A DNA stretch of 64,000 nucleotides from Mimachlamys varia (taxonomy: Eukaryota > Mollusca > Bivalvia > Pectinida > Pectinidae), in NCBI GenBank assembly GCA_947623455.1, contig OX392528.1:55136322-55200321 (forward strand), read 5' to 3'. Shown here piece by piece: positions 9,411 to 22,524 of the stretch. The notes below the pieces were generated by a model. It saw only the letters and a program-made list of their open reading frames with translations, did no database searches and had not been told where the DNA came from. Numbering within the stretch: the stretch's first letter is position 1; the number at the start of each line of letters is the position of its first letter. Made by a program: the position numbers and the translations under genes.

Positions 9411-12170
9411 CACCTGGGAAAGATTTCTTTTCAAAAGACTTTTCAGTAGACGGTTATGTCGGAGGTCAAACGAAATGTTGCAGTAGGTAGCTGTCACACA
9501 ACATCCTTCTGTGTTGAAGTCCATTCCGATTACCCTTGAGGAGAAAACCAGTGTGATGATGCCTTTGATGGAAATACACTTATGGACAAAGGATTTATTA
9601 AAGCTGAACAAAATTGCTTGGTGAATTGTCGAAAAGAGATTTGGCTCTGATGGAATCTGTGTAAGTAGAAAAGCTAACTACTAAAGTAAGGACGTGGAAG
9701 AAAGGTACTAAGTATATGTACTTTATGAGGATGTTAGTAGTATATAAAACGTACGGTAAAAGGACATAAAGACTGCAAGTCTGAAATGATGACTAATCTT
9801 TCTATTTCTAAGAACACTTCCGGTGCATGGAAGAGAGGACAGAGGCTATGAAAGCATGAACTTTGCATCTGATACACCAGTGCAAGCAGGTGTGCCATAT
9901 AAAAGAACATACGGAAGAATGATGTTGTTTAACAAGTCACAAGTTCACATGTTCTCAGTATCTGACAGAGAAGAGGAAGGCGTCAATGTAGTGTCTCAGT
10001 TACAAGCACTAAAAAAGAAGAGGGCCCTCGAAACAAATTCTCATTTAGTGACACAAAAGTTAAAAGTCTCACAAACAACAAGTTTTCACTTATATACGCA
10101 TAGGAAGGAGGTTCTCTCTCTCGAAAAGCACACTCTTATTTAGTGACACATAGGAAAAAGGGTCTCAAACCAAGCTCTCGGAATCTGACACGTCGGAACA
10201 CAAGTTCACAGGAAGACTCCTCTGGAAGGTGAGAGTACAGGATACGGACCGAGACTGCGATGCCGTGTTAGACCACTATATCCCGCACCTCTGTGTGCCA
10301 AACCCAGCTGCCTGCCTTGCCACTCTGATATTCCGGTGTATTCCGTTCTACGCTCGCAACCGTAATGAAATTTCTCTGAAATCTGCTTACCTTAAATGTC
10401 ATTATACGTCTAATTGGTCCAAAAATTGAATTTCCCCGCAAATATTTCAAATGAACTAACCTTTGACCCTGGAGAAAGTGCAAAAGATGCACTGAGAGTG
10501 ACAAAAAGTAATTTTGGAAACTTAACTGATTAGCTGCGCTCCTCAGGGACCATGGGCCTTGGGAAGAAAGTGTTAAATTACCCCTGTTGAGTAAAGCGAA
10601 TCCAAAGTGTGAACGAGTTTTTCGCAATGCAGAAAACCTTGCAGCTCTCTTCCTGACGAAACGATGGTCCCCAATGTATTGCCAGTGTTCACATGAGAGG
10701 TTTCTGTAGAAAATAACACGTTTAGCTGTTGCTGTATTATTTTCTTTCATATTGGTCAAATGGTGTCCCCGTATGCACGCAAACACTCCACTGAGGGATG
10801 TAGGGCCGGCAAAAATATGCTCGGATGGGCCAAGTGATAAAATTCTATCAATTTTATCCCTATACCGATGGTTTTGGTTATCTGAGGGAATTAAAGTTTT
10901 TGGCTGTCAAGTCAGATTGCTTGATGCAGTCGTCACAAATCCAACATCACATGGTCTCGTTGTAGTCTCATCATAGATGTTTACTGTTGTTGTTTTTGAT
11001 GTTGGGCGCTTATAGCGTACTTTTTCAGTACATCCGTCTCTCAATTCCAGCATGCGGTTAGTCGTCTACATGCTGGGTAGCCATCAAACAAAAAGCAATC
11101 AGTCCTAGATGATAACAAGGAAAAGTTGTTTTCTCTAATTAAGAAGTAATACTGCACATAGTTTTTTTCTTATTCTAGGATATAATTGATATGTAGAACG
11201 CTGAATATAGTCATATGTATGTGTAATAAACTCAACTATTCCATTTTTAGATGTCTTGTCGTATTGTTTTTATGTATTGTCTGTCGAGTTTTGTTATGTT
11301 GTATGATATATAAATCTATTACACTTGTTCGAAAATCATTTTAACAAGGATGAAAATATTTTTTCAAAATCAATCATTTGAGTTGCAATAATATTTGAAT
11401 TTTGCTTTTTTGTTTTGTTTATTTGTTATTCATAAATATATAAAACCGACCCAATCATTAAAACATTATGAAAGAGCATCTTTCATGAAACAATAAATTC
11501 TCTTAATAATGGATATTTAAGCATAACTATAATAATGATAAATATGAATTTTTAAGAAATATAGAATGCTGGTCAGATTTTCCAATATTAACATACATGT
11601 GCCGTTAACCTTTTTCTACTACAATTTTTGCTCAACATCAAAGGTTTATATATGATGGAGGTCTAACGAGCTATGAAATAGAAGTTTTTACAAAACTAGG
11701 TAAGAAATCTAACAATTTGTCGGCAGAAAAATGGGCAAGAAATTAAATGAGTAACATTATATGGAGAAATCATTTAAATTTAATATGTTCTAACAGTATA
11801 TTTCTATATGTAAAATCAAAGACATGCTATTTTTCGCTCTAAATTTGCACTTACGTGTTGAAGAAGTCACATGTTTGCCGCATTATAGCATTCAGTATCT
11901 AAATCCAAGATCTAGACTTTGTTTTCAAACAAACAAAAATTGTTTCACTTTTGTACTACATATAAATATGTCATATGAGGTCAAAGTTCAGTCTGTAACT
12001 ATGGTACTGACACAACACTTTGCTTGTATTATTCGCCTTCCTCTTTATTCAGTGCTGTTTGGCTACTTATCCTGTTTAAAAATCGCACTTGCTGGTCTTG
12101 TATCTATTTGATTTGTGCTGCCCTTCTTCCGTTTTGTTGTTCTCTCATTTCTTGATATTCTTTTGTAATG
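9411..12170. other. Gene-free stretch
   Basis: This stretch contains a 106-codon plus frame (9823-10143) and a 172-codon minus frame (10268-10786). Neither has a recognisable domain. Phrases such as TTTAGTGACACA recur about 93 bp apart at 10047 and 10139, suggesting degenerate local duplication. From 11000 to 12170 the sequence is very AT-rich with nothing to report. Confidence 0.4.
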
Positions 12171-12305
12171 GTTACGTAACACACACATATGCTGCACCTT
12201 TTAAATTTAGTAATAGAAACAGTATGCCGAAAAAAAAACAAAAAAACTGCATCATACAGCTGTTTCGTCCTCCTAGGACTCTTCAGTGATGCTAGGGGCC
12301 AAAAG
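12171..12305 (-). mobile_element. Hammerhead-ribozyme element, copy 1 (about 135 bp)
   Basis: Shared blocks with 39550-39681 define the element. On the plus strand these are GTAACACACACATATGCTGC, then TTTAGTAATAGAAACAGTATG, then the ribozyme core, ending at GGCCAAAAG. Similarity fades outside these limits at both sites, and both copies are 132-135 bp, so they look like full monomers of one family. Transcription relevant to the ribozyme is on the minus strand, with the ribozyme first and an approximately 75-nt tail after it. Small hammerhead-bearing retroelements (retrozymes) and Penelope-like elements are known in metazoans. No reverse transcriptase is encoded, so the element would be non-autonomous. 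Confidence 0.75.
12249..12292 (-). ncRNA. Type I hammerhead self-cleaving ribozyme, copy 1
   Basis: Read on the minus strand, all catalytic-core elements of a hammerhead are present in order. Stem I strand GCATCA is followed by the conserved CTGANGA box (CTGAAGA). Stem II is GTCC, loop TAGGA, GGAC. Then come GAAA, a minimal stem III (ACA, GC, TGT), the cleavage nucleotide A17 after GT, and stem I return strand TGATGC, which pairs perfectly over 6 bp. Cleavage is predicted between plus positions 12255 and 12254. The A15.1-U16.1 pair and GUH triplet (GUA) are intact. A very short stem III is typical of hammerheads in animal retrozymes and Penelope-like elements, which often work as dimers. Confidence 0.88.
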
Positions 12306-15062
12306 TTGGGAATCCAAAATTTGTACATTAATGTAGAAGCAGAAGGGTCAGGTGCGTAAAACCCCTTTAATTTAATTTAATTGTCTTCCTTGAGCGTGTT
12401 TTGTATAAGTTTCTATGTAAAATTTGCTCTTAATTTTGGTCGCTAAATATGCATCAAAACTCCAGCCCCTGATGTAAGGCTTGCTTTATATAAGTGATGC
12501 ATCGATTATCAAAAATTTAAATACATGTTCTTCGAGAAGACAAAACATTACTCATACATTAAAACATATATACATCAATATCCACGAGTCTTTTATCGTA
12601 ATTATTATCAATATATGTTACCTATTCCTTTTTTCCTATGTGGGACAATTTTATTGTATTTCATATTCAATGACAAGTGGGATTTTGAAATCAATTTTCA
12701 AAACGCTTGACGAAGTCATAATTGAACTTATAAAGTTAAGTGATTAACGAAAAAGTGGAGTTAAGGTTTTCCGTATTTGTGGTACATCAGTAGAAAAAGT
12801 TTCGTCCTATTATAGTTTAACGTCCTATGCCAGCTTAGGACATGTTAGGACGTGCTCTGTCCTAGGTAAGCGTATAATAAGCTTCAACAAAAGGAACACA
12901 TAATTATCCTTGAGTTAATTGTATGATATCAAGGACTAATATTATGTTTGTTTTATTGTTGATCCAAAGAATTTAATTTACAATATTTTGTATGATGTAT
13001 AGCCTTTGCATTTTTAATTAGTAAACACACGACCTTAGTTGTTGCGAGGTCTAAAACCCCAAACAAACAAACATAAACAAATTCCGATGTAAACAATCGG
13101 CCAAATAGCCAATTTTGAATTCCTGAATAACACAGATTTTAACAAAGACCTGACGACCTACATTGGCCGGATTGTTTTATATAACTTAACGGTATGTGTT
13201 TTGTTCTTTATTCACAAAACGGAGTTTGCATTTATCCTTTATTTTCTATATGAAAATCGTCGGTACAATTTACCATGAAAATGTATGAAACCATGTTTTT
13301 GTTGTATAAATGCACACTCACTATCATGTAGTACATTACTTGCTTTGGAAGCATACAACGTGAATAACCGGTCTGACCTTTGCTATTAAGTCTCTAATAT
13401 GGTAATCTCTTGACAAGCGGGATCAAATTTCAGCCCTGCATAGCATTTAATTCAATAGATGTATCAAAAGTCGAAATTGAACTCTGCAGGTAAAATGCAT
13501 TGATGAAAACTTCTAATGTGGTCGAAATATTTCACCTATGTTTTGTGCATTTTCAATCGATTCATAATTAGGAGAAATTATTGTTTTTTAGCTTACATGT
13601 GTATACTCAGTAATAAAAAGTATGGTTCAAACAAAGTTATCAGTAAGATTTTCGTATAGTAGAAATATCGTCAGATATTTAAAAACGAACGTGTGGTTGG
13701 GGGGGGCATGATTTAGTACCTTTTTATTTAGAAATATGATAGGAAATTTGGAGATGATCTTAGAACACTTATTACGATATATTTCAGATAAGGATCATAC
13801 ATTATGATGTATGTGAAAAGGAAAGAAATAAAGATAGTACATTTAATAACATTATTTCAAAAGCCGCAATATAAGATAAACCAAAATGCTTGGTATTTTT
13901 AAAAGGCATAAAAAAATATTGAAAAATATGTTTTCGTTACCAATAATGATACAAAGGTAAAACATTAAGAGGTGCCAATGATACAATCAGATCCAGTTTA
14001 TTACAGGTAAATCAAGATAAAACAAATATTTTATGTACCTGAATTAATTTTTGATCAGTGAATCTTCCTCTGTTGGCTTGTGTATTCTATTTCTCTTTCG
14101 TAGCTTGAGCACAGTCTAGGGCTATTTGCCACAGTAAAATGGATTGATGAATCTTTTAAACACTTATTGGGATTTCGCATGATAGCATATTTATATAATA
14201 ATTCATCTTGATATTTAACTTAATATGCATATTATTTTCGTATTGAAGTATGCCAACAAAGAAATAAAGTTTCTATATACATTAAGGGGATTTTTCCAAT
14301 TAACACTGAATTTTGAATTTATCTAATGAGTGATGTATACAGAATTTTGTTCTGAAGTGTATTTTAATGTTGCTTTATTGCATTAATGTGGTAATATTTT
14401 TTTGTTTTAAGGTTTTTCCGGTACGAGGCTATCTCACATTCAAGTTTATTTATATCAAGTCAAATATTGTATCCAAGTTAACAATTTTGTAAAATCAAAT
14501 TCTTTAAGTATTTATTGAAGAGAAAAAAGGGAAACTCTGTGCAAGATGCTTTTTTTTATTCTAGGATCCTTCAGTCAAACATTCTTATAGAAATTGATTT
14601 GATATTAACAGATAAATCACTATGAATCGTTTTTAACTTTTCATGAAACAACAGCTTACAAACGTTGGAATAGTTGGGGGTTTTTTTATTTGATAAATCT
14701 TCTCCGATGAGTGTGTTCTCTTTAACCGTGTGGTTTATCGTGTTTCGGGGAACTTTTTATTTTTTGCTCTACATTTTTGTGTTGAAAATAACGAATGACA
14801 AAAACAGTGATATTTTCTAACTTATGGAATTCGTCAGCGTGACACACTCCGGATACAAGAATCGTAAATCAAGTGAACCGTTCATGCCATGGAAGGGCTA
14901 GCACCCTTATATTCATGACATCATCATTATTTGTTTCATTGTTTATGGGTTTTCTTAATCAAAATCATATTTTTTGCAGATATGTGCAACGATAGTTGTA
15001 CCATATTTTACGGACTTTTTACTGCCTGGTACCACATGCGGGGCCGGCCACGCGCAACCTTT
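12306..15062. other. Gene-free stretch
   Basis: AT-rich intergenic or intronic DNA. Around 12797-12866 the hexamer TAGGAC/GTCCTA recurs five or six times in both orientations, including a GTTTCGTCC that resembles part of the hammerhead element but lacks the CTGANGA half. An imperfect inverted repeat (AAACAATCGGCCAA and its counterpart) spans about 13093-13180. Nothing else stands out. Confidence 0.4.
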
Positions 15063-15073
15063 AGCGCCACCTG
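15063..15073 (-). promoter_or_regulatory. CTCF-like core motif, minus strand
   Basis: On the minus strand CAGGTGGCGCT is an exact match to the 11-base core YAGRKGGCRSY. It sits in a short GC-rich island (about 15020-15080) containing GGGGCCGGCC. The flanking CCAS half is poor. It is in opposite orientation to the 7804 motif. Confidence 0.2.
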
Positions 15074-16888
15074 GAAGTTTCCTTGATTTACATTTGGGTT
15101 TGTTTAATGCGTCTGAGGAGTTGATATCTATTTAAGATTTGGTTTTTCGTCAGGGTTTTTATTTTCGTTTGTCACTTGTACTATTGCAATTTGCCTCTTT
15201 CTTACGTTTTAGAAACTAAGCTCATTTGAATATCGTAACGAGACATCGATTAAAGTAAAGGTACAATTCCTAACAGATTTCCACTTTTCATCATTAATCT
15301 ATTAAGTGTTTGTGCTACATAAACAAATCATTGACACGCGTTTTATCCCGTAATGTGAAGTATGTGAATTGTTACTATATTATTGTGTAGTATAGACCCT
15401 TTGTTTACCCATAATAACCGATCTAGTTATGAGAACTGCCCATGTGTTTACTATACGGCTAATGAATACGGCGGCCATATTTACATAATAACTTTAGACT
15501 GTCGTTAATACGAATATAATTGATCACCATGTCAGCAAGCTAGAACTAAATTAACTTATATTTTATGTAACAAGTCCTTAACTTTCAAAAAGCAATAAAG
15601 AAACCACGATCAAGAAAGAGTTGGAGTCATGTAAGTGTACATTTGGACGGAAAGTGGTCTAGAATTACTTTTACAGGAACACACTAATGCTGTACATGTC
15701 AAAGCACAAATTTTTACTGTGTCTTTAAGGAAAGTGCACACCTTCTGAACTGGGGTTTATGCGGTATTATTAAGGCCCATATCACAGGTGTTCACTCCTT
15801 AATGACAACCAGGTAATATGTAAAATTCTACATTAAAGATACTGAAGAGTACACAGTTGACATTAATACTTTGCTGCCACATTAAATATGATTTGTTTTG
15901 GTGTAACTACTGACGTCGCTATGTGGTAAGCAGAAACAGGAGAATTTTATACAATTCTTTGGTATTTAAAACAACGAACACATTTTATATCCAATTTGTG
16001 TCTATTTTTAGATTTTATGTTTTTTTGAATTAAACTGTTCTTTCATCTGTTAATTCAACGATTCAAATATGCATGGAAAACATAAATAGTATTTTTTAGA
16101 TACTAACATATATGCGGTTGTAAATTTAGATAAAAGTTACATCATGAGACAACAAATTGAAATTCACCATCCTCTTTATAACAATATACTATCAAACGAA
16201 TCAATCATTTCAACCTGGTTTAATTACATGACAGTCAATGATATATTTTTTAAGTAAAAGCAAAAATAAATAAAGTTCTCATTTTATCATGTTTTCCTCC
16301 AAGTTTCATACACATTATTTTGTAAGAAAAATTCCTTTTAATTGTGAGGTGTTTTAATAAAATCACTGAATCAATAGCGACCTACAGTAAGATAAGATTT
16401 AAATAACTATTAACACTGTTATTGTTATTATTCTGTGGAAAATGCGTATATTTGAATAATACACATTTAAACCAGTTCGGCAACGTTTTTGTTGTGATAT
16501 GAATACATTGATAGCATCTTCACACTGTGTTTTAAACACGTATTCTATGTGGATTATTTAAAATTAATCTGCATGATGTGTGTTATGTTAGTGTTACCAA
16601 GAAAGCTTCTTTTTCTTTTCTTTTTTTTAAATTCGTTCTGTAGAACATGATTGCCATAACAGTGTCATGAAATGAAAGATTAGAATAATATACAATATTT
16701 TTTGTAAACGACGAAATCAAACATAGTTGTTACAAGCTAATGATGGTATCATCGCAAAGAGATATGACTTTTTGTATTTAAATTTGGAAAAAGCTTTGCA
16801 TGAATGAATTACGCTTGATTCTTTGTCTAAATGTACTATATTATGATGTAAAAAAAATAGTTTGTTTCCATGTGAAGATAATAAAATC
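15074..16888. other. Gene-free stretch
   Basis: AT-rich with short ORFs only. I found no repeat copies, tRNA boxes or splice-site pairs that I would support. Confidence 0.4.
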
Positions 16889-17026
16889 GATAAAATAAAT
16901 AAAAACAAAACGACTGACTTTCTAGCGCTTTCACCCTTTTCGGGGCTCCTAAGAAACTTTCATGAGGAGCCCCGAAGAGGGTGAAAGCGCTAAAAAGTCA
17001 GTCGTCTTGTTTTTATTTATTTTATC
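16889..17026. mobile_element. Near-perfect 62-bp inverted repeat (hairpin MITE-like element)
   Basis: Arms 16889-16950 and 16965-17026 are reverse complements with only three mismatches in 62 positions, around a 14-base loop (16951-16964). The arms contain GCGCTTTCACCC and CGGGGCTCCT next to the loop and GATAAAATAAATAAAAAC at the outer ends. The inner 40 bases are much GC-richer than the surroundings, as expected for inserted DNA. No clear target-site duplication is visible. If transcribed, either strand would fold into a long double-stranded RNA. It could be a foldback element, a MITE or a source of small RNA. Confidence 0.8.
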
Positions 17027-20000
17027 TAATATTTTATGTATATACTGCGTGTTGGTTGTTGTACACATCAGCTGTTGTATTTGTGATTATCTTTTGTATG
17101 ATAAATGCAGCATTTAAATGCGTATGTTTTTTAAACATCATTATATCAAGCTTGGTTAGATATGTTGAGTCCCTCTGATCTTTTCGAGAGCATCAGCAAA
17201 CAGCCTTTGGGTAAAACACAATTTTGTTTTTCAACAACAGAAAACAAACACACGTAAGGACAGACAGACTATTTATTTACTACAGTGAATCTAAAACACT
17301 CTCGGGCAAAATGTAGCCTATATGATAGTGGTACGTGATATCAGCAAAGTAACGAGGGTCGATAAAACTATCAATTTAAAGTTAAAGTTTTCATTATTTT
17401 TTAAGGAACCAACGAGAAATATCTCGACATGCAACCTTAATACGTACTCCCAAAACACTTTGGAATGTTATACCTAGGTGATTTCCATATAAATTTCAAT
17501 ACAATTGTCATTAATATGACATGTTATGATAAAAACATAATCTGCATGAAGACAATTTGAATTTTTATATAGTGTAAGCTATATATAACTGACTGTACGC
17601 TAATAGAAACGCACCGTTTTATCTTTTCAAATTTGAAATTGTATTCGCAAGCTGTTTCATTAAATATCAAAACCGTCTATTTTCGACATATCTGTATTAA
17701 ATTTGTATCTAAACAAATATCAGGAAATGTCAAAATTCTTTCCGTTTGCATAAACTATATACTTTTTCTTCCAATTGTTAAAAAAGACATATCCATGAAG
17801 ATTCATTGCGTGCTATAAAATATTATATTTAAGGGCTCTTAAATTTACAATTTTATATAGTAAGATACCATCCCATATTTTTTCAATACACATACAGATA
17901 TTTTCAAAGATATATATTACTTGAAAAAGGATAAAAAATGAATGAATTTGTTATACTTATAATTATATTAATATATTTATACAATTATATATATAAATAT
18001 TTTAACATGTGAAAACAACACCACATAATTGTACCATTTGTTATTAAATATACAATCATTTCTTGATTAGTTTTAACATTTATACAGGTTCAAGTTCAAA
18101 TATTTTATTTTCTTGTCAAACATATATATTACATAAAACACAAGACTATACAATTGGCTATAAAATATGTATCCGGCCACAATGGCTTATTAGACACGTT
18201 ATTGAAAGATGCATATAAAACAAAAATGATGCATTATGATCAATTAAAATGTATATATTTATATTAACATTTGCTACTCATCTTCTTGACATACAAAATA
18301 ATTATATAATACGGTCCAAGAGTGAGAGATGTGTAAAATTGATCGGGGACAGCCCCTACTGACGAATCACCAATACCCCATCCTCTTGGACTAAGATATA
18401 CTTTATGAAATTATGCAATGTATACATGTGTTTGCTAAATATTACAATCATATTCACTATAACCATCAAGTGTTTTAAAAATTTTGCATATAACCGTCAT
18501 TTATTAACAAAAATGTTTCACATTATTGCTGTTTTAAATGATATCATTTGACAAAAAACAGGTCATTATATCTAGTTTACTGTCTTTCTTCATTTTTTTT
18601 TTCAAAAGTCAGTCTGATTATTGAAGGAAATCATGTAAACATTATCACGAGACGGAAAAGATGAAATGACGCTGAATTGTTCGACATCACACACCTACTC
18701 ACTGGACCATCAATCATTTGAATTTAAATACAGAAACATTTCAACCCCCATACATCAAACGGGTAAACACAGACGTATCTACATAATAAAAAAGTAATTT
18801 GATATAAAAGTAAGGTAATAAAGAATATCTATCATAATTAATAGGCCTTGAATCTTATGCTATGATAATTCTTTTGTTATAAAATATCTAACAATCAAAT
18901 TTTTGATTTTTTTATGATTGTAAAATTACATTATTTGTGTTTAGAAATATTATTTGACTCTAAATTCCATTGTACGGTTATATCATCATTTTTCTACGAG
19001 CATACGGCTTAAAATTATCAATAATAAGAATCGTCACAGTATAAATGATTCTTCATCAATCAGCAATACTTACCATATTGTCTTCCATGTACTTTTTAAT
19101 GTTGTCATGGCCTTATTACAGAATTTCGTATCGGTATATTTTCTTATTTGTTTTAAAATATCTGTTTAATTCAAAAGCAGGTACACATGTCTTTGAAAAA
19201 TACAATGTTATATTTAATAGTTAACTATCCTCGTTTTTTAAATCCAATGTCATGTAAAATTGTTTATCATCTCCGTTTAACTTGGGATAAACAATACTCC
19301 TGCAACAGTTTTACATACAATAATTAGCGGAGATATTTAATGCCTTTCTAATGTACAATTTTTTCATAATCTATGTTTTTTCTCTTGCCAGTTTCAACGT
19401 TCTTTTATTTCAGTTTCTACATAAATTGACTTGAAATAAACTTTATAAACGAAATGAATTAATTGTCTCTTCTTTATCAACAAAACTAAAAACAGAAAAG
19501 AATAACTTATACTTTGTGAAAAACCATTTGTATTTGTTTCTAAAGACAAGGAATCCGAATGCACTTCGACTTCAGAAAAGAAAAAAACATACGATTTTAG
19601 GTTTAAAACGACTTGCTTTTTAGCGTGTTTTCTCATAAAGTAGAATTATCTGTTTTCGACAAAAAAGAAATTACGAAACCAAGGCTTAAAAATGATGATG
19701 TTTTTGGAAGTATTGTGGGTAGATTTGGACGGTGGCTGCCTGCTGTGTGTTGGTCGTGAGATTGAATCTTCAGATATTTGGTAGAGTGTCTGATAGATTT
19801 GATGCCATATATTTATACAGCCCTGTCGACCTATGGCGCATAATTAACATCAGTCCATTTCTGCCATTAGATGAAACCTATGACAGGATGAGAATATATT
19901 TGTCTTTGCTTTCGTTCATATCCGGAACATATACGTCTTCTCCTTTCATTTGATATCCGAATACGACCTAAATTTCCTCTCAACATCGATTTTCTATTTG

Positions 20001-21445
20001 AACCTCGGGACAGTAAACAGAAATTATTGCTAAAGCCATTTCCTACTGCATCTAGAGGGCAATTAGTAAAATGAGTCTAGTCCTCCAACCCGTACGCCAA
20101 AGCACATCGCTCATCTTGCACAGCAGCGAATTATTTTAAAGAAGAAAAAACTGAAAAAACTAAAACACTAAATACCAAGCCGTCAACGTTTGGTCTGCCA
20201 AGGCTTTCACTCTGCAGTAGCATCTTTAAACTTTTTTTCCCCCCAAAAAAACCAACAGCGAATGTCATTTTTTCGACTTGAAAAATAGAAGTTGAAATTG
20301 TTTTGATGTTAGTGAGAGTTGAATATCAGTCATCCACTTAAAATTGTAAGTAATGTCAACTATTTATTCACATTTGTAGAACATACTAGTGGTCGTTTGG
20401 GCATATATATGTATATACGGAAATACTCTTCTCTCTTCTCAACATTCATCAAAAACACAACCCGGGGTGATCTATGTCATGCATTCCCCGTGTAGCAGTA
20501 TAGCATGCCTCTCCCTGTGTGAGAACTGGGATGTTCAAACACAAGGCATTGTCCTCGCCACGCAAGGTGAGATATGTGGCTGTTATTGATGGCTAATGAT
20601 GTGTCCTTTGATTTGCTTTCCCTAAAAATGACCTTAGTAATTCGGTCAATATCCTTTGCGAGATTCATTGTCCGGACGGGCATTTGCTCCTTAACAATGA
20701 AAATAAGGTTGACGAAAACAATTAGACCGACTATTCAACAAGACCAATAATCCTATTGCTATACACCAGAAGCAGATAGGGGAGAACGCGTCTGGGCTTA
20801 TTACCGGTGTATCAGTCTGTAGCCATACATTATTAATATACCTACACTTGTCTCGAGCTTAGCACAAATAGAAACACAGTAGAAATCAATTGTTTTGTTC
20901 CTCATACTTATTTGTATATACATCTTACTGAGTCCCTATCTGTAGCCATGATTGTTAACAAAGAACTGAAGAAAATAAATTATATTATTGTTTATCTTAT
21001 TTACTGAACTAAATTATTGTTTTTCATTCCAAATTTAACTTTCTTATTGTATTTTCATTTCGAAAGTAAGAAACACAAAGTATCAAAAAGAAATGTTTCC
21101 GTTTTATAAATACTAGAATCGTCTGTCTTAAAAATATTTTTCGATTAAACAGGGAGAATAAATAAATAAACATACAGCTATATCATATAATATATATGTT
21201 CGTTCATTGAGGTTTTTAATAACCGAGGTTTAAAGCTACCGGTCCAACAAAGGTTAAGTTCGAAATGATCTATACCAATTATTCCAACATAAGGCGATTA
21301 AGAAAACATTTCAGGATATCAATAAAATAAAATATAATATGAATGAACCATACAATATCAATGACTTCGAATAAGTAGACAAATGTCATCTTATATCAGC
21401 TTACAGAAACAAAAGCATCGTCTAATTCCACTGAACCATAAAAAA
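17027..21445. other. Gene-free stretch, very AT-rich
   Basis: This is the least structured part of the window, with long AT-rich runs and low-complexity TATATA segments near 17950-18000. No gene, repeat family member or convincing regulatory cluster was found. Around 20000-20580 the GC content rises slightly without a coding pattern. Confidence 0.4.
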
Positions 21446-21505
21446 TCATCGACTGTCAAAGATCTGAAAAAATATCATCGACTACCAAAGACCAGAAAAA
21501 AACAT
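21446..21505 (+). repeat. Short 30-bp tandem duplication
   Basis: Two adjacent units of about 30 bp share TCATCGACT and CAAAGA..TGAAAAAA / CAAAGACCAGAAAAAA phrasing. The repetition is degenerate and continues weakly on both sides (ATATCATC, AATATCAATGAACCATA). Confidence 0.5.
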
Positions 21506-21546
21506 CTAAATATCAATGAACCATAAATATCATCTTGTGTAACAGT

Positions 21547-21655
21547 AGGTGTTCCGGAAGAGTAAGAGTATTCTGCTTCATCGACGTCACCCGCCATGTT
21601 AATCTAGGCCAGATCCAAGTAAATAACATGGCCTCAAAGTGAGAACTGGCACACA
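21547..21655 (-). repeat. Dispersed repeat family A, truncated minus-strand copy
   Basis: Only the middle of the unit is present: AGGTGTTCCGGAAGAGTAAG, TTCTGCTTCATCGACG, CACCCGCCATGTTAATCTAG and CCTCAAAGTGAGAACTGGC. Both ends of the unit are missing. Confidence 0.75.
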
Positions 21656-22524
21656 TGTATATTAGATATTATTATATATTTGTTTGACGATGTTCACATA
21701 TTTTGTTTTTACATGAAAAACATGAGATACTTATATGATCGAGTTGTTTCGTTAACAAATATACATTTTCATTTGTGCAAAAACGAATGAGGTATTATGA
21801 CCTTGAAAGCAACAGACAAAAATATTGATACTGCTTCGACCAATCAGTCAATACTTTAAAGAATACTTATAATCTAGCACAACAGTAAAGTAGTCAAACT
21901 GAACATATCATGCTATCACACAAAATATATGCTTTAAAATATTGAAAAGTTCAAGTTAAGTTCATATATCATTATACACCATAACGGTTTTATGATTCAG
22001 TAAATTTATATTCCTTACCTAAGAGTAGCTCATTCTCAAACAACGAAACATTGCAAAACAGTATATATATGATATAATAATACCTCGTCACGTCGCCACC
22101 TTCTGTTCGATATGTAATCATGGATCCAAGTTTTCATCAAACTTTTACTAAACAATAAATATTTCACCGAAATATTAAAGCTCACCTCGTAACGTTGAAA
22201 CTTACTATACAGGTCAAACAGAAGCTCAAGTGAACTTACTTTTACTATCATTTTGTGTGTTGGTTTCTTCAATAAACTAATATAGACACAGGCATATCTG
22301 TGTAGAAAACCAAATTACTTAGGTAAACATTTAATAAAATGACAACATTTAAAAAAAAAACATTTGAATACGAAGTCGATACTTATAGAATATTCCAGGA
22401 AGAGATAAAAGTCCAAAACTAAAGGAAAGCTACATTGAACTGAGGTTTATAGCAAATCCTGGATATCATTAGTCGATGGCGATTTTAAACAAAACTAAAC
22501 CTTGTAGTCTTTGGGGGGAAAATA

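Noticed and set aside
9823..10143. 106-codon plus-strand ORF with charged residues
   Set aside because: The second half consists of degenerate local repeats (TTTAGTGACACA spaced about 93 bp). No domain is visible.
10268..10786. 172-codon minus-strand ORF
   Set aside because: No family resemblance, no supporting splice or promoter context, and overlapping frames are open on the other strand.
12797..12805. Third hammerhead remnant (GTTTCGTCC, minus GGACGAAAC)
   Set aside because: The 3' half of stem II and the GAAA match, but no CTGANGA box lies at the required distance and no stem I is possible.
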